Assembly: GCA_965230015.1 (NCBI GenBank)
Contig: CBDDKF010000002.1
Location: forward strand, 310,001 to 374,000
From: JABSQH01 sp965230015
GTDB lineage: Bacteria; Actinomycetota; Acidimicrobiia; Acidimicrobiales; Ilumatobacteraceae
Direction of reading: 5' to 3'
Length of the DNA stretch: 64,000 nucleotides
Position numbers and translations under genes: made by a program. The notes beneath the pieces are model-generated. The model made no database searches. It had not been told where the DNA came from and was given only the letters and a program-made list of their open reading frames with translations. Positions within the stretch are counted from its first letter, which is position 1, and each line of letters begins with the position of its first letter. Below, piece after piece: positions 7,738 to 15,438 of this stretch.

Positions 7738-9324
7738 GTGAATCGGATCCAGAGGGGAACCCTCGTCGCCACAGGTCTCGGCCTGTTCATGATCTTCCTC
7801 GACGCGCTCATCGTGAACGTCGCCCTGCCCGACATCCAAGAGGAGTTCGACGTCGGCGAGTCGGGCATCCAATGGGTCGTCACCACCTACGCGATCGGCA
7901 TGGCGGTGCTGATGATGTCGGCGGCAACCATCGCCGACCGTTGGGGCCGACGACGGCTGTACGAGGTGTCGATCGCCGTGTTCGTCGTCGCGTCCGCGAG
8001 CTGCGGCCTCGCCCCGTCGATCATGGCGCTCAACGTGTCGCGCGGCGTGCAAGGGCTCTCCGCCGCAGCCGTCAACGTGGCCTCGCTGGCATTGGTCAGC
8101 GCGGCGTTCCAGGACGCCGATCGCAAGGCAAAGGCGATCGGCGTGTGGACCGCGATCGCCGCCTGTGGCCTGGCACTCGGGCCAACGGTCGGCGGGGTGC
8201 TCACCGAGTTCGTTGGCTGGCGCAGCGTGTTCTTCGTCAATGTCCCCGTCGGCATCGCGGCACTGGTGCTGTCGCGCCGCTACGTCGCCGAGTCGAAGGA
8301 TCCAGGCGAGCAGGGCGCCGACCGGACAGGCCAGCTCCTGTACGTCGTAGCCATCGGAGCGTTCGCGTGGGCGATCATCCAGGGTCCGCAGAGCGGCTGG
8401 GCGAGCCCCGAGATCATCGCGTGCGCGGTGATCTTCGTGGTCGGGCTCATCGCCTTCGTCATGTGGGAGCTACGAACTCGCGAACCGATGATGGACGTCC
8501 GTCTGTTCGCCAACCGCACCTACAGCCTGGCGATCGGCACGATCTTCGTGTGTCTCTTCAGCGCCTACGGGATGCTGCTGATGCTCACGCAGTATTGGCA
8601 GAACGTCGTCGGGTTCTCGGTACTCATCACCGGTCTACTGATCTTGCCGTTCTCGCTGTGGCAAATCTTCCTCGGACCACGTGTCGGCGGCTGGGTCGCC
8701 CAGGTCGGGAGTCGTCCGCTCGTGTTGTTCGGGCTGAGCAGCGTCGTCGCGGGACTCGTCATCGCCGTGCTCGGCATCGGGCTCAGCCACGGGGTGGTGG
8801 TCGTCGGCGCGAGCATCGTCGGGCTGGGTTTGGCGTTCGCGATGACCCCCACCACGGCGATGGCCATGAGCAGCGTGTCCGAGGATCGCGCCGGGATGGC
8901 CTCGGGCATCATGAGCTCGCAGCGCGCAATCGGCTCGATGGCCGGCTATGCGGTGCTGGGCACGGTGTTGGCCAGCTGGCTCGGAGCCACGCTCGACGAC
9001 AGCCTCACTACCGCGATTCCCGATGCGCAAGAACGCGAAATGGCGACCGAGGAGATCATCGACTCGGCCAATCCCCGTGCGTATTCGGCGTCGATCGTGC
9101 CGCAGAACCAGATCGACGAATCGAGTACGTCGACCGCCGACGAGGTGGCCGACGCGGCAGAACTCGACTTCCGTCGCGGCATTCAGTTGGCCATCGGCCT
9201 GGCGGCGACGCTCGCCGCAATCGTGCTCGTGTTGTGCTGGCGCTGGCTGCCCAGCAAGGGCGAGCTGGCCACCGAGGAGGCAGCCAGCTCACGGGCGACG
9301 CGTGCGCCGCCGCTCGACGAGTAG
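7738..9324 (+). CDS. MFS transporter, DHA2 (EmrB/QacA) type
   Basis: A 528-residue drug-exporter-like MFS protein with about 14 membrane segments. The first helix contains LDALIVNVALPDI, a DHA2 hallmark; motif A is ADRWGRRR and the helix-5 motif C region is ALGPTVGGVL. The GTG at 7738 with GGGGAG about 8 nt upstream starts just before helix 1; more upstream starts would add an unusual Pro/Arg-rich tail. The C-terminal ~90 residues after the last helix pair include a polar loop. It probably exports hydrophobic compounds or antibiotics by proton antiport; the substrate is unknown. Confidence 0.88.
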   Translation: MNRIQRGTLVATGLGLFMIFLDALIVNVALPDIQEEFDVGESGIQWVVTTYAIGMAVLMMSAATIADRWGRRRLYEVSIAVFVVASASCGLAPSIMALNVSRGVQGLSAAAVNVASLALVSAAFQDADRKAKAIGVWTAIAACGLALGPTVGGVLTEFVGWRSVFFVNVPVGIAALVLSRRYVAESKDPGEQGADRTGQLLYVVAIGAFAWAIIQGPQSGWASPEIIACAVIFVVGLIAFVMWELRTREPMMDVRLFANRTYSLAIGTIFVCLFSAYGMLLMLTQYWQNVVGFSVLITGLLILPFSLWQIFLGPRVGGWVAQVGSRPLVLFGLSSVVAGLVIAVLGIGLSHGVVVVGASIVGLGLAFAMTPTTAMAMSSVSEDRAGMASGIMSSQRAIGSMAGYAVLGTVLASWLGATLDDSLTTAIPDAQEREMATEEIIDSANPRAYSASIVPQNQIDESSTSTADEVADAAELDFRRGIQLAIGLAATLAAIVLVLCWRWLPSKGELATEEAASSRATRAPPLDE

Positions 9325-9336
9325 ACGCGGCCCGGA

Positions 9337-9617
9337 TCAGTTACTCAGCCAGGGGAACGACTGCAGCGTTTGACGCACCTGATCATCGAAGCTCGTCACG
9401 GCTGGCACCGCCTCGAGATCGGCCGGAACGGCCACGAGGTCGCCGTCGGCTTCCGGCGCGGCAAGCGGCATCACGGTGATGGCCATCTCGCCGTCGGCGG
9501 GCTGGTCGATCGACCCCTCGTCGCCGGAATGTAGATCGCGGACGCAGCGCCAGCTGCGGGAATCATCAGGGCGCCTGCGGCGGCGGTGGCGATGGCAACT
9601 CGGCGGATGTTCTTCAT
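9337..9617 (-). pseudogene. Small secreted protein gene, frameshifted
   Basis: From the ATG at 9617, with GAGGAG upstream, a clean signal peptide is read: MKNIRRVAIATAAAGALM, ending in an AxA site near residue 26. The frame then runs into an unrelated Arg/Ser tail. In the neighbouring frame the sequence continues as an acidic, Ala/Pro/Val-rich mature region that ends FPWLSN before a stop at 9337. The span is 281 bp, one base short of a multiple of three, so one base is probably missing near codon 30. The product would be a small exported protein of about 93 residues with no recognised family. A sequencing error is as likely as a real mutation. Confidence 0.5.
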
Positions 9618-9910
9618 GATCGTGCTCCTCGGGTGGTGTTGAGTCGGGCTGGGTGGGCATCTCCCACATTGCGGCAGCGCGCCTGAGGGCCGCATGTGTC
9701 CCACCTGAGACAAAGCCAAACTTCTGCGCCACCGTGGCTGGAGTAGTGACCCAGCGGGTTCAATTCGGTCAGGTCGGATGCGTATCGGTCAGTGCCGAGC
9801 CGGCGGCGGCCGATGCGGCCCGCGATGCGCTGAACTCGTCGCCGGAGTACCCGTAGAAGCTCGGTGCGTCGAACGACGTGTTCGTCGAGGGATCGGGCAA
9901 CCAGGTTGTC
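9618..9910. other. Intergenic stretch with no recognised gene
   Basis: About 290 bp between the small secreted protein gene and the TetR-FAH gene. It should hold the promoter of the former; I see no convincing coding frame, hairpin or RNA gene in it. Confidence 0.5.
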
Positions 9911-11233
9911 TCAGTACGTATCGCCTAGTGGCGTCGGCGCGGTCACGGCGATGTCGACGTCGGCGACGCCGTCGATCCAGCCGTGCAGCCGATCACCGGG
10001 CTCGACCGGTCCGACGCCGGCTGGCGTGCCGGTCATGATCAGGTCGCCGGGCGCGAGCCGCACGTACGAAGAGAGCTCGGCGACGATCTCCGCGGGGCTC
10101 CAGATCATCTGATCGAGATCGCCACGCTGGCGGGGGCGTCCGTTCACATCGAGCGCGATCGCTCCCGAGGTTGGATGTCCTCCGTGGTCGGCGGGGACCA
10201 CGGGCGACATCGGCGCGGCGCCGTCGAACGACTTGCCCACCGACCATGGCCGTCCGGCGTCCTTCGCCGCCGATTGCAGGTCGCGACGCGTCATGTCGAG
10301 CCCGACGGCGTAGCCGGCGACGTGCTCGAGCGCTGCCTCGGGCCGGATCGACGCGCCACCGGTGCCGATCGCCACGACCAGTTCGATCTCGTGGTGCACC
10401 TCGGCAGTTCGCGGTGGGTACGCGAAGGCCTCGCCCGGCCGGAGGACGCATGCTGGCGACTTCTCGAAGAAGAACGGCGGCTCGCGTTCTGGATCGTGAC
10501 CCATCTCGACTGCGTGGTCGGCGTAGTTCCGGCCCACACAGAACACTCGATGCACCGGGAACCGCTCGTTTGAGGTTGCGACCGGCAACGACACCGGTGG
10601 CGGCGCGTCGACGAACGTTGCAGGTGGCGAACGCAGCGCAGTTGCACCCCGTGCGATCAGGTCGGCGACGGCGGCGGCGACGTCGCCGTCGCTGGCGTCG
10701 CCCGTGAGCAGCAAGCGAAACCAGAGCGGGCCCACGACCGACTCGATCACCAGCCGTGCGTCGACACCACCGGGGAGTTCGCCACGGGCGATGGCTCGAT
10801 CGACGATCGGCTCGGCGAGCGCGATGCGTCGCTGCATGAACGAGTGCACCGCGCCGGCTACCTCGTCGGAGTCCGCTGCCGCAGCAACGATCGAGACAGA
10901 TCGGCGGGCGCCGCTGGCCGAGAAGATACTGGCGGCCACCGATGCACCCAGCTCGACGAGATCCTCATGGAGCGACCCCGTGTCGGGAATCGGGACGTGC
11001 GCTTCTGAGTACAGGTCGAGCGCGTCGGCGACGAGTTCCGGCTTGACCGGCCATCGGCGGTACACGGTGGTCTTGTGCACGCCCGCCCGGGCGGCCACGT
11101 CGTCGTAGGTGAACCCGTCGTAACCGTGTTCGTCGAGCAACTCGGTGGTCGCGGCCAACACGGCCGCCCGCACGCGGGCGGCGCGTCCGCCCGGGCGCTG
11201 ATCGCCGACGCGCGGTGAGCTCGGTGCGGGCAT
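9911..11233 (-). CDS. TetR regulator fused to a fumarylacetoacetate hydrolase domain
   Basis: A 440-residue two-domain protein. Residues 17-65 are a TetR helix-turn-helix (DDVAARAGVHKTTVYRRW), followed by a TetR C-terminal ligand domain to about residue 200. Residues 210-440 are a complete FAH-family hydrolase: PPPVSLPV, FPVHRVFCVGRNYADH, metal ligands E282, E284 and D313 (HHEIELVV, GLDMTRRD), K334 and TGTPAGVGPV. The hydrolase part most resembles fumarylpyruvate/acylpyruvate hydrolases. The frame is open throughout; the only plausible internal start is a GTG at 10594 with no Shine-Dalgarno. The protein may sense the substrate of its own enzyme domain or of a related pathway. It faces the SRPBCC gene across an operator-like palindrome at 11288. 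Confidence 0.88.
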   Translation of the reverse strand: MPAPSSPRVGDQRPGGRAARVRAAVLAATTELLDEHGYDGFTYDDVAARAGVHKTTVYRRWPVKPELVADALDLYSEAHVPIPDTGSLHEDLVELGASVAASIFSASGARRSVSIVAAAADSDEVAGAVHSFMQRRIALAEPIVDRAIARGELPGGVDARLVIESVVGPLWFRLLLTGDASDGDVAAAVADLIARGATALRSPPATFVDAPPPVSLPVATSNERFPVHRVFCVGRNYADHAVEMGHDPEREPPFFFEKSPACVLRPGEAFAYPPRTAEVHHEIELVVAIGTGGASIRPEAALEHVAGYAVGLDMTRRDLQSAAKDAGRPWSVGKSFDGAAPMSPVVPADHGGHPTSGAIALDVNGRPRQRGDLDQMIWSPAEIVAELSSYVRLAPGDLIMTGTPAGVGPVEPGDRLHGWIDGVADVDIAVTAPTPLGDTY

Positions 11234-11287
11234 CCCGCGACCTTATCGCATCAATGGTTGCTTTTGCAGCTTGGATCGAGCAGCATC

Positions 11288-11309
11288 TAACGCATCAGTT
11301 GTTGCGTTA
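11288..11309. promoter_or_regulatory. Probable TetR operator
   Basis: TAACGCA-N8-TGCGTTA, a 22-bp palindrome in which 18 of 22 positions are symmetric, centred in the 91-bp gap between the TetR-FAH start (11233) and the SRPBCC start (11325). Its size and position fit autoregulation by the TetR domain and joint control of both genes. Confidence 0.7.
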
Positions 11310-11324
11310 TCGACCGGAGCCATC

Positions 11325-11771
11325 ATGCACCACGCCATTCACACCGAGATCACCATCGACGCGCCACCCGCCATCGTGTGGCGCACCCTCACCGACCTCG
11401 AGCGCTACAGCGAGTGGAACCCGTTCATCGTCTCGGCGCGCGGACACGTCGCCGTGGGCGAGCGACTCGTGAACCGGCTGCAACCGCCGGGCGGACGGGC
11501 CATGACGTTCAAACCGACCGTCACCGAGGTCGAGCCGGCGCGCACGTTCGAGTGGCTCGGCCGACTGGTCGTGCCGGGACTGTTCGACGGCCGTCATCGC
11601 TTCGAACTGCATCCCACCCCGGACGGCGGTACGCGTCTGGTCCACAGCGAGCAATTCAGCGGACTCCTGGTCCGCGTCATGCGGGCGAGTCTCGACACGA
11701 CCACTGTCGCCGGGTTCACCTCGATGAACGAAGCGCTCCGACGGCGTGTCGAATCGGCAGCCCACCGGTGA
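11325..11771 (+). CDS. SRPBCC family protein
   Basis: A 148-residue START/Bet v1-fold protein: ITIDAPPAIVWRTLTDLERYSEWNPF at the N-terminus is the classic SRPBCC opening, followed by TVTEVEPARTFEW and the C-terminal helix around MNEALRRRVE. The ATG at 11325 has GGAG 6 nt upstream. Members bind hydrophobic ligands or act as polyketide-cyclase-like enzymes; the ligand here is unknown. It shares a divergent promoter with the TetR-FAH fusion, so the two are probably induced together. Its stop codon lies inside a duplicated palindromic repeat. Confidence 0.85.
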   Translation: MHHAIHTEITIDAPPAIVWRTLTDLERYSEWNPFIVSARGHVAVGERLVNRLQPPGGRAMTFKPTVTEVEPARTFEWLGRLVVPGLFDGRHRFELHPTPDGGTRLVHSEQFSGLLVRVMRASLDTTTVAGFTSMNEALRRRVESAAHR

Positions 11772-11866
11772 GCGAACCGGCCCACAGCGGGCCACCTGCC
11801 TCACCGATCGTCCCGACGCAGCCCATCGGTGAGCGAACCGGCCCCCAGCGGGCCACCTGCCTCACC
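11767..11866. repeat. Duplicated 39-bp nested palindrome
   Basis: Two almost identical copies (11767-11805 and 11828-11866, 61-bp period). Each has outer arms GGTGAG...CTCACC and inner arms GGCCC-N5-GGGCC. The first overlaps the SRPBCC stop codon and the second ends 37 bp before adk, so it may serve as a tandem terminator or attenuator. Confidence 0.75.
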
Positions 11867-11903
11867 GGTCGCGGCGGTCGTCACGACATGGCAACATGCG
11901 GTC

Positions 11904-12548
11904 GTGCGCAAGTACGTGATCATGGGGGTGCAGGGCAGCGGCAAGGGCACCCAGGCCCAGTTGATGTGCGATCGGTTCGATCTGGTGCACATCGGTGTCG
12001 GCGACATGTTCCGCTGGAACGTGCAGCAACACACCAAGCTCGGCGCCCAAGTGCGGCGGGCGATCGATGCGGGCGAGCTCGTTGGCGACGATGTCGTCGA
12101 GGCGGTGGTGCAGGATCGTCTGGCTCAGCACGACTGGAACTACGGCTTCGTCATCGATGGGTTTCCGCGCAACGCGCCGCAGGCCGAGTTCTTCCTCGAG
12201 AGCTACGACATCGACGCCGTGATCATCCTGGAATTGCCGCGCGAGGAGGTCCATCGGCGCGTGCTCGCCCGCAAGCTGTGCTCCAACTGCGGGCTCGACT
12301 ACAACCTGATGGCGCATCGGCCCGAGGTGGAAGGCAAGTGCGATGTGTGCGGGGGCGCGCTGGTCGGTCGCGACGACGACACGCCCGAGGCGCTCGCCGC
12401 CCGGCTACGCGACTACGACTCGAAGACCGAGCCGGTGATCGCCATCTTCGAGCGCAAGGAAAACGTCGTACGGATCGACGCCACGCCGTCGCCGAACGAG
12501 GTGTTCACCGACATCTGCGGGCAACTCGGCTTGCCCCTCGCTGACTAG
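11904..12548 (+). CDS. adk: Adenylate kinase, zinc-finger LID type
   Basis: A 214-residue nucleoside monophosphate kinase that interconverts ATP + AMP and 2 ADP in the cytosol. The P-loop GVQGSGKGT is at residues 8-16, the AMP-binding VIDGFPRN at 83-90, and the LID domain carries four cysteines (C126, C129, C146, C149) arranged as a zinc site, as in many Gram-positive enzymes. The GTG at 11904 gives the conserved short N-terminus (MRKYVIMG); the ATG at 11829 would prepend repeat-derived sequence. It is away from the usual secY-adk-map operon, so a second adk may exist elsewhere in the genome. Confidence 0.92.
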   Translation: MRKYVIMGVQGSGKGTQAQLMCDRFDLVHIGVGDMFRWNVQQHTKLGAQVRRAIDAGELVGDDVVEAVVQDRLAQHDWNYGFVIDGFPRNAPQAEFFLESYDIDAVIILELPREEVHRRVLARKLCSNCGLDYNLMAHRPEVEGKCDVCGGALVGRDDDTPEALAARLRDYDSKTEPVIAIFERKENVVRIDATPSPNEVFTDICGQLGLPLAD

Positions 12549-12558
12549 TCGTCCGCGC

Positions 12559-13035
12559 TCAGCGGCGGCGAGCGATGTCGGCCTCGTCGGCACCGGGGCC
12601 GGCGACTGAACGAATCGTGCCCGGGGCGAGCGGAGCAGCGCAGTGACCGCACACGATGGTCGGGTCGGCAGGGTGTCCGCAGTCGGTATGGATGTTCACG
12701 AGGGGCGCGCCACGGCCCTCGTCGAGGTAGGTGTCGCCCCACTTGGCGAGCGTCATCAGCACCGGTTGCAAGTCGCGGCCCATCGGCGTGAGGCGATACT
12801 CGTCGCGCGGCGGATGCTCCTGGTAGCGCCGCTGTTCGAGCACGCCGGCATCGACCAGGCGCTTCAGGCGATCGGACACCACGCTCGGTTGTGCGCCGGT
12901 GAACTCGACGAAGTCGCCGAACCGTCGGTTGCCGAAGAACGCCTCGCGCAGGATCAATAGCACCCACGCGTCGCCGATGATCGCCGACGACCGAGCGATC
13001 GAGCACGACTGCTCGGCGATCTTGTCTCGACGCAT
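12559..13035 (-). CDS. HxlR family transcriptional regulator
   Basis: A 158-residue HxlR winged-helix protein (CSIARSSAIIGDAWVLLILREA, SVVSDRLKRLVDAG, PRDEYRLTPMG). Like the paralogue at 6234 it ends with CGH and CGHC motifs (about residues 119-137), suggesting a shared metal or redox switch. It follows the molybdopterin oxidoreductase on the same strand with a 36-bp gap and is probably cotranscribed with it, making it the likely regulator of that enzyme. It is convergent with adk. Confidence 0.88.
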   Translation of the reverse strand: MRRDKIAEQSCSIARSSAIIGDAWVLLILREAFFGNRRFGDFVEFTGAQPSVVSDRLKRLVDAGVLEQRRYQEHPPRDEYRLTPMGRDLQPVLMTLAKWGDTYLDEGRGAPLVNIHTDCGHPADPTIVCGHCAAPLAPGTIRSVAGPGADEADIARRR

Positions 13036-13071
13036 GTCACGGACGCTACCGGCACCCCTCGGTGACGGGTA

Positions 13072-15348
13072 TCAGCCGACCTTCTCGATCCGCGCCGGCA
13101 CGTGCTTGTGCCACGGCGTGCCGGCGATTTCGTCTTCCCATCCTGTCTCGGTCAGCTCGTTGGGCGCTACGCCGACTCGGGTGTGCTCGCCGACTTCGTC
13201 GGGATGGTCCACGCCGTAACCGTTGGGGATACTCATGTGCCCGGCCTGCATTGCATCGTCGATCTCCACCGTCGTTTCGGTCTCGCCGCCGCGCGTCACC
13301 AGCCGCACCCGATCGCCGTCGGCGACGCCGTGAGCGCCGGCGTCGGCCGGACTCATACGCAATGCGCCCTCACGGCCCGTCTTGCGCCAGTCGGGGTCGC
13401 GGAAGATCGTGTTGGCGGTGAACGACCGCCGCTCCCCCGCCGACAGGACCAGCGGGTACGCCTCGGTGGTGTACGACCGGGGCGCGTCGGGAAGCTCGCG
13501 GAGAAGGTCGAGTAACTGCGGGATGTGCACCCGCATCCGTCGGTCGTCCGACACCCCGAGCAAGTCCCACGCTTGCTCCCACAGGTGGCTGGTGAAAATC
13601 ACCCCGTCGTCACTCTCGACGATCGCGTCGAACAGCGCATCGCCGGCGTTGCCGTCGTCGCCGGCGACGAACCCGGCGCGTTCGACGGCCTCGGGGTAGT
13701 TCATCGCCGTGGTCTGCGCGAGGAACCACACGGCGGCTGCTTCTGCCATGCCATCGGGCAGGGTCGGTCCGAGCGTGCGGTACAGAATTGATGCACCAAC
13801 GCTGGTGAGATGCGGGTAGTCGGCGGCAGCCTGCATGAACGCGGCAGCGAAGGCCGAACGACCCTCTGCGGCCGCTGCGCGCAGCGGCTCGAGCTGCTCG
13901 TCGGTCCAGACGTTCATCGCTTCGAGCAGTCGCGTGTGAATCTCGGGTTCGGACAGCGTCCCGTCGAGGGGCGGCACTACCGGCTTGCGCAGCGTGTACA
14001 CGTTGTCGGGGAACTCGTGAGTGAAGAACACCGACTCGGGCTTCTCGTATTGGCTCGAAGCGGGCAGCACGTAGTCGGCTTGGCGCGCGGTCTCGGTCAT
14101 CGCGACGTCGATGACCACCGAGAACTCGAGCGAGCGCATCGCCTGCCGGAACGTGTTCGACTCGGCCAGCGAGTGCACGGGGTTCGAGCTCTCGACGATC
14201 ATTGCGCGGAACCGGTCGGGGTGATCGGTGAGGATCTCGTTGGCGATCGAATTGCATGGGATCAGCCCGGAGATGATGCGCTTCCCGGTCACCGGCGTGA
14301 GCTTTTCGCGACGGGCCCCGCCGCCACCGCCGACGATCTGCGTGAGATTGGTGTGCGGATACATGCCGCCCGGCTTGGCCCACGAGCCGCGGAAGATCCA
14401 GATCAACCGCTGCAGGTACGACACCAGAGTGGAATGCGGCGCCTGCTCGATGCCCAGATCCTCGAAGATCGTGCACGTCGCTGCAGATCCGATACGTGCG
14501 GCGACGGCCTCGAGATCGGCGACGGGAATCCCGCAGCGGTCGGCGAACTCGTCGATGGGGATCTCGCGGATGGCGTCGAGGACCGGCTCGGCGTCGTCGA
14601 CGTGCTCGTCGATGAATTCGTGGTCGAGCAGGTCGTCGCGCACCATGATCGCCAAGATCGCGGCGATGCAGAACGCGTCGGTCCCCGGACGAACGGCCAG
14701 GTGGTAGTCGGCGAGCTCCGCCGACTTGGTACGGACCGGATCGATGATCACCATCGCCCGATCGGGGTCGTTGGCGATCTCTTTCATCACCCGACGGGCT
14801 TCGGGGAATCCGTGGCTCATCCATGGGTTCTTGCCGAGGAACACCGCCACCTCGGTGTGCTCCACATCGCCACGGGTGTGGGCGTAGTAGAGGCGTGCCT
14901 CGACGAAGGCCTCGCCGGTCTTCTCCTGCGCCAGCGCGTTCGACCGGTAGGCCACACCGAGCGCTGACTGCAGCCCTCGGCCGTAGGCGCCGCCCAAGTG
15001 GTTCCCCTGCCCGCCACCCCCGTAGTAGAAGATCTTGTCGCCGCCGTGGGTGTCACGCACGGCGACCAGGCGAGCGGCAACCTCGGCGATCGCCGTGTCC
15101 CAGTCGACAGGCTCGTACGTGCCGTCGTCGTTACGACGCATCGGGGTGTCGAGGCGGCCGGTGTGGTTCTGGTAGTGGTTCAGCCGCAGCGCCTTCTCAC
15201 AGGTGTAGCCCTTCGAGCCGACGTGCGCCTTGTTGCCGCGAATGCGGGTGAACTGCCCGTCTTCGACGCGCACCTCCACGCCGCAGTTCGACTCGCACAG
15301 GATGCAGGTCGTCTTCTTCCAGACGGGTTCGACGGTGTCAGCGGTCAT
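13072..15348 (-). CDS. Molybdopterin-dependent oxidoreductase (formate-dehydrogenase-like)
   Basis: A 758-residue protein of the DMSO-reductase/FdhF superfamily. The N-terminus holds a [4Fe-4S] site with cysteines 15, 18, 22 and 50 (CILCESNC, GYTC). Next come the molybdopterin domain (DWDTAIAEVA, FYYGGGGQGN, GKNPWMSHG) and a C-terminal MoCo-binding domain (RMSPADAGAHGVADGDRV, SIPNGYGVDHP). There is no Tat signal, so it is cytoplasmic. No Cys or Sec is evident at the usual formate dehydrogenase Mo-ligand position, so formate itself is doubtful. The ATG at 15348 has a GAGGGAG box. The HxlR gene follows in the same operon. Confidence 0.85.
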   Translation of the reverse strand: MTADTVEPVWKKTTCILCESNCGVEVRVEDGQFTRIRGNKAHVGSKGYTCEKALRLNHYQNHTGRLDTPMRRNDDGTYEPVDWDTAIAEVAARLVAVRDTHGGDKIFYYGGGGQGNHLGGAYGRGLQSALGVAYRSNALAQEKTGEAFVEARLYYAHTRGDVEHTEVAVFLGKNPWMSHGFPEARRVMKEIANDPDRAMVIIDPVRTKSAELADYHLAVRPGTDAFCIAAILAIMVRDDLLDHEFIDEHVDDAEPVLDAIREIPIDEFADRCGIPVADLEAVAARIGSAATCTIFEDLGIEQAPHSTLVSYLQRLIWIFRGSWAKPGGMYPHTNLTQIVGGGGGARREKLTPVTGKRIISGLIPCNSIANEILTDHPDRFRAMIVESSNPVHSLAESNTFRQAMRSLEFSVVIDVAMTETARQADYVLPASSQYEKPESVFFTHEFPDNVYTLRKPVVPPLDGTLSEPEIHTRLLEAMNVWTDEQLEPLRAAAAEGRSAFAAAFMQAAADYPHLTSVGASILYRTLGPTLPDGMAEAAAVWFLAQTTAMNYPEAVERAGFVAGDDGNAGDALFDAIVESDDGVIFTSHLWEQAWDLLGVSDDRRMRVHIPQLLDLLRELPDAPRSYTTEAYPLVLSAGERRSFTANTIFRDPDWRKTGREGALRMSPADAGAHGVADGDRVRLVTRGGETETTVEIDDAMQAGHMSIPNGYGVDHPDEVGEHTRVGVAPNELTETGWEDEIAGTPWHKHVPARIEKVG

Positions 15349-15386
15349 CGCGATGCTCCCTCAATGCAGCGGTTCTTGCGCCAGTC

Positions 15387-15403
15387 ACTAGCGAAACACT
15401 AGT
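15387..15403. promoter_or_regulatory. Candidate operator upstream of the Mo-oxidoreductase
   Basis: ACTAG-N7-CTAGT inverted repeat, centred about 47 bp upstream of the ATG at 15348. The HxlR protein of the same operon is the natural candidate to bind it. Confidence 0.35.
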
Positions 15404-15438
15404 CATCGGCCACTCGCACTGGACGAACCGTGGGGCGC

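Noticed and set aside
7710..9479. Long plus-strand frame overlapping the DHA2 transporter
   Set aside because: Its composition is Arg/Gly-rich with no hydrophobic segments; the alternative frame encodes an unmistakable 14-helix transporter.
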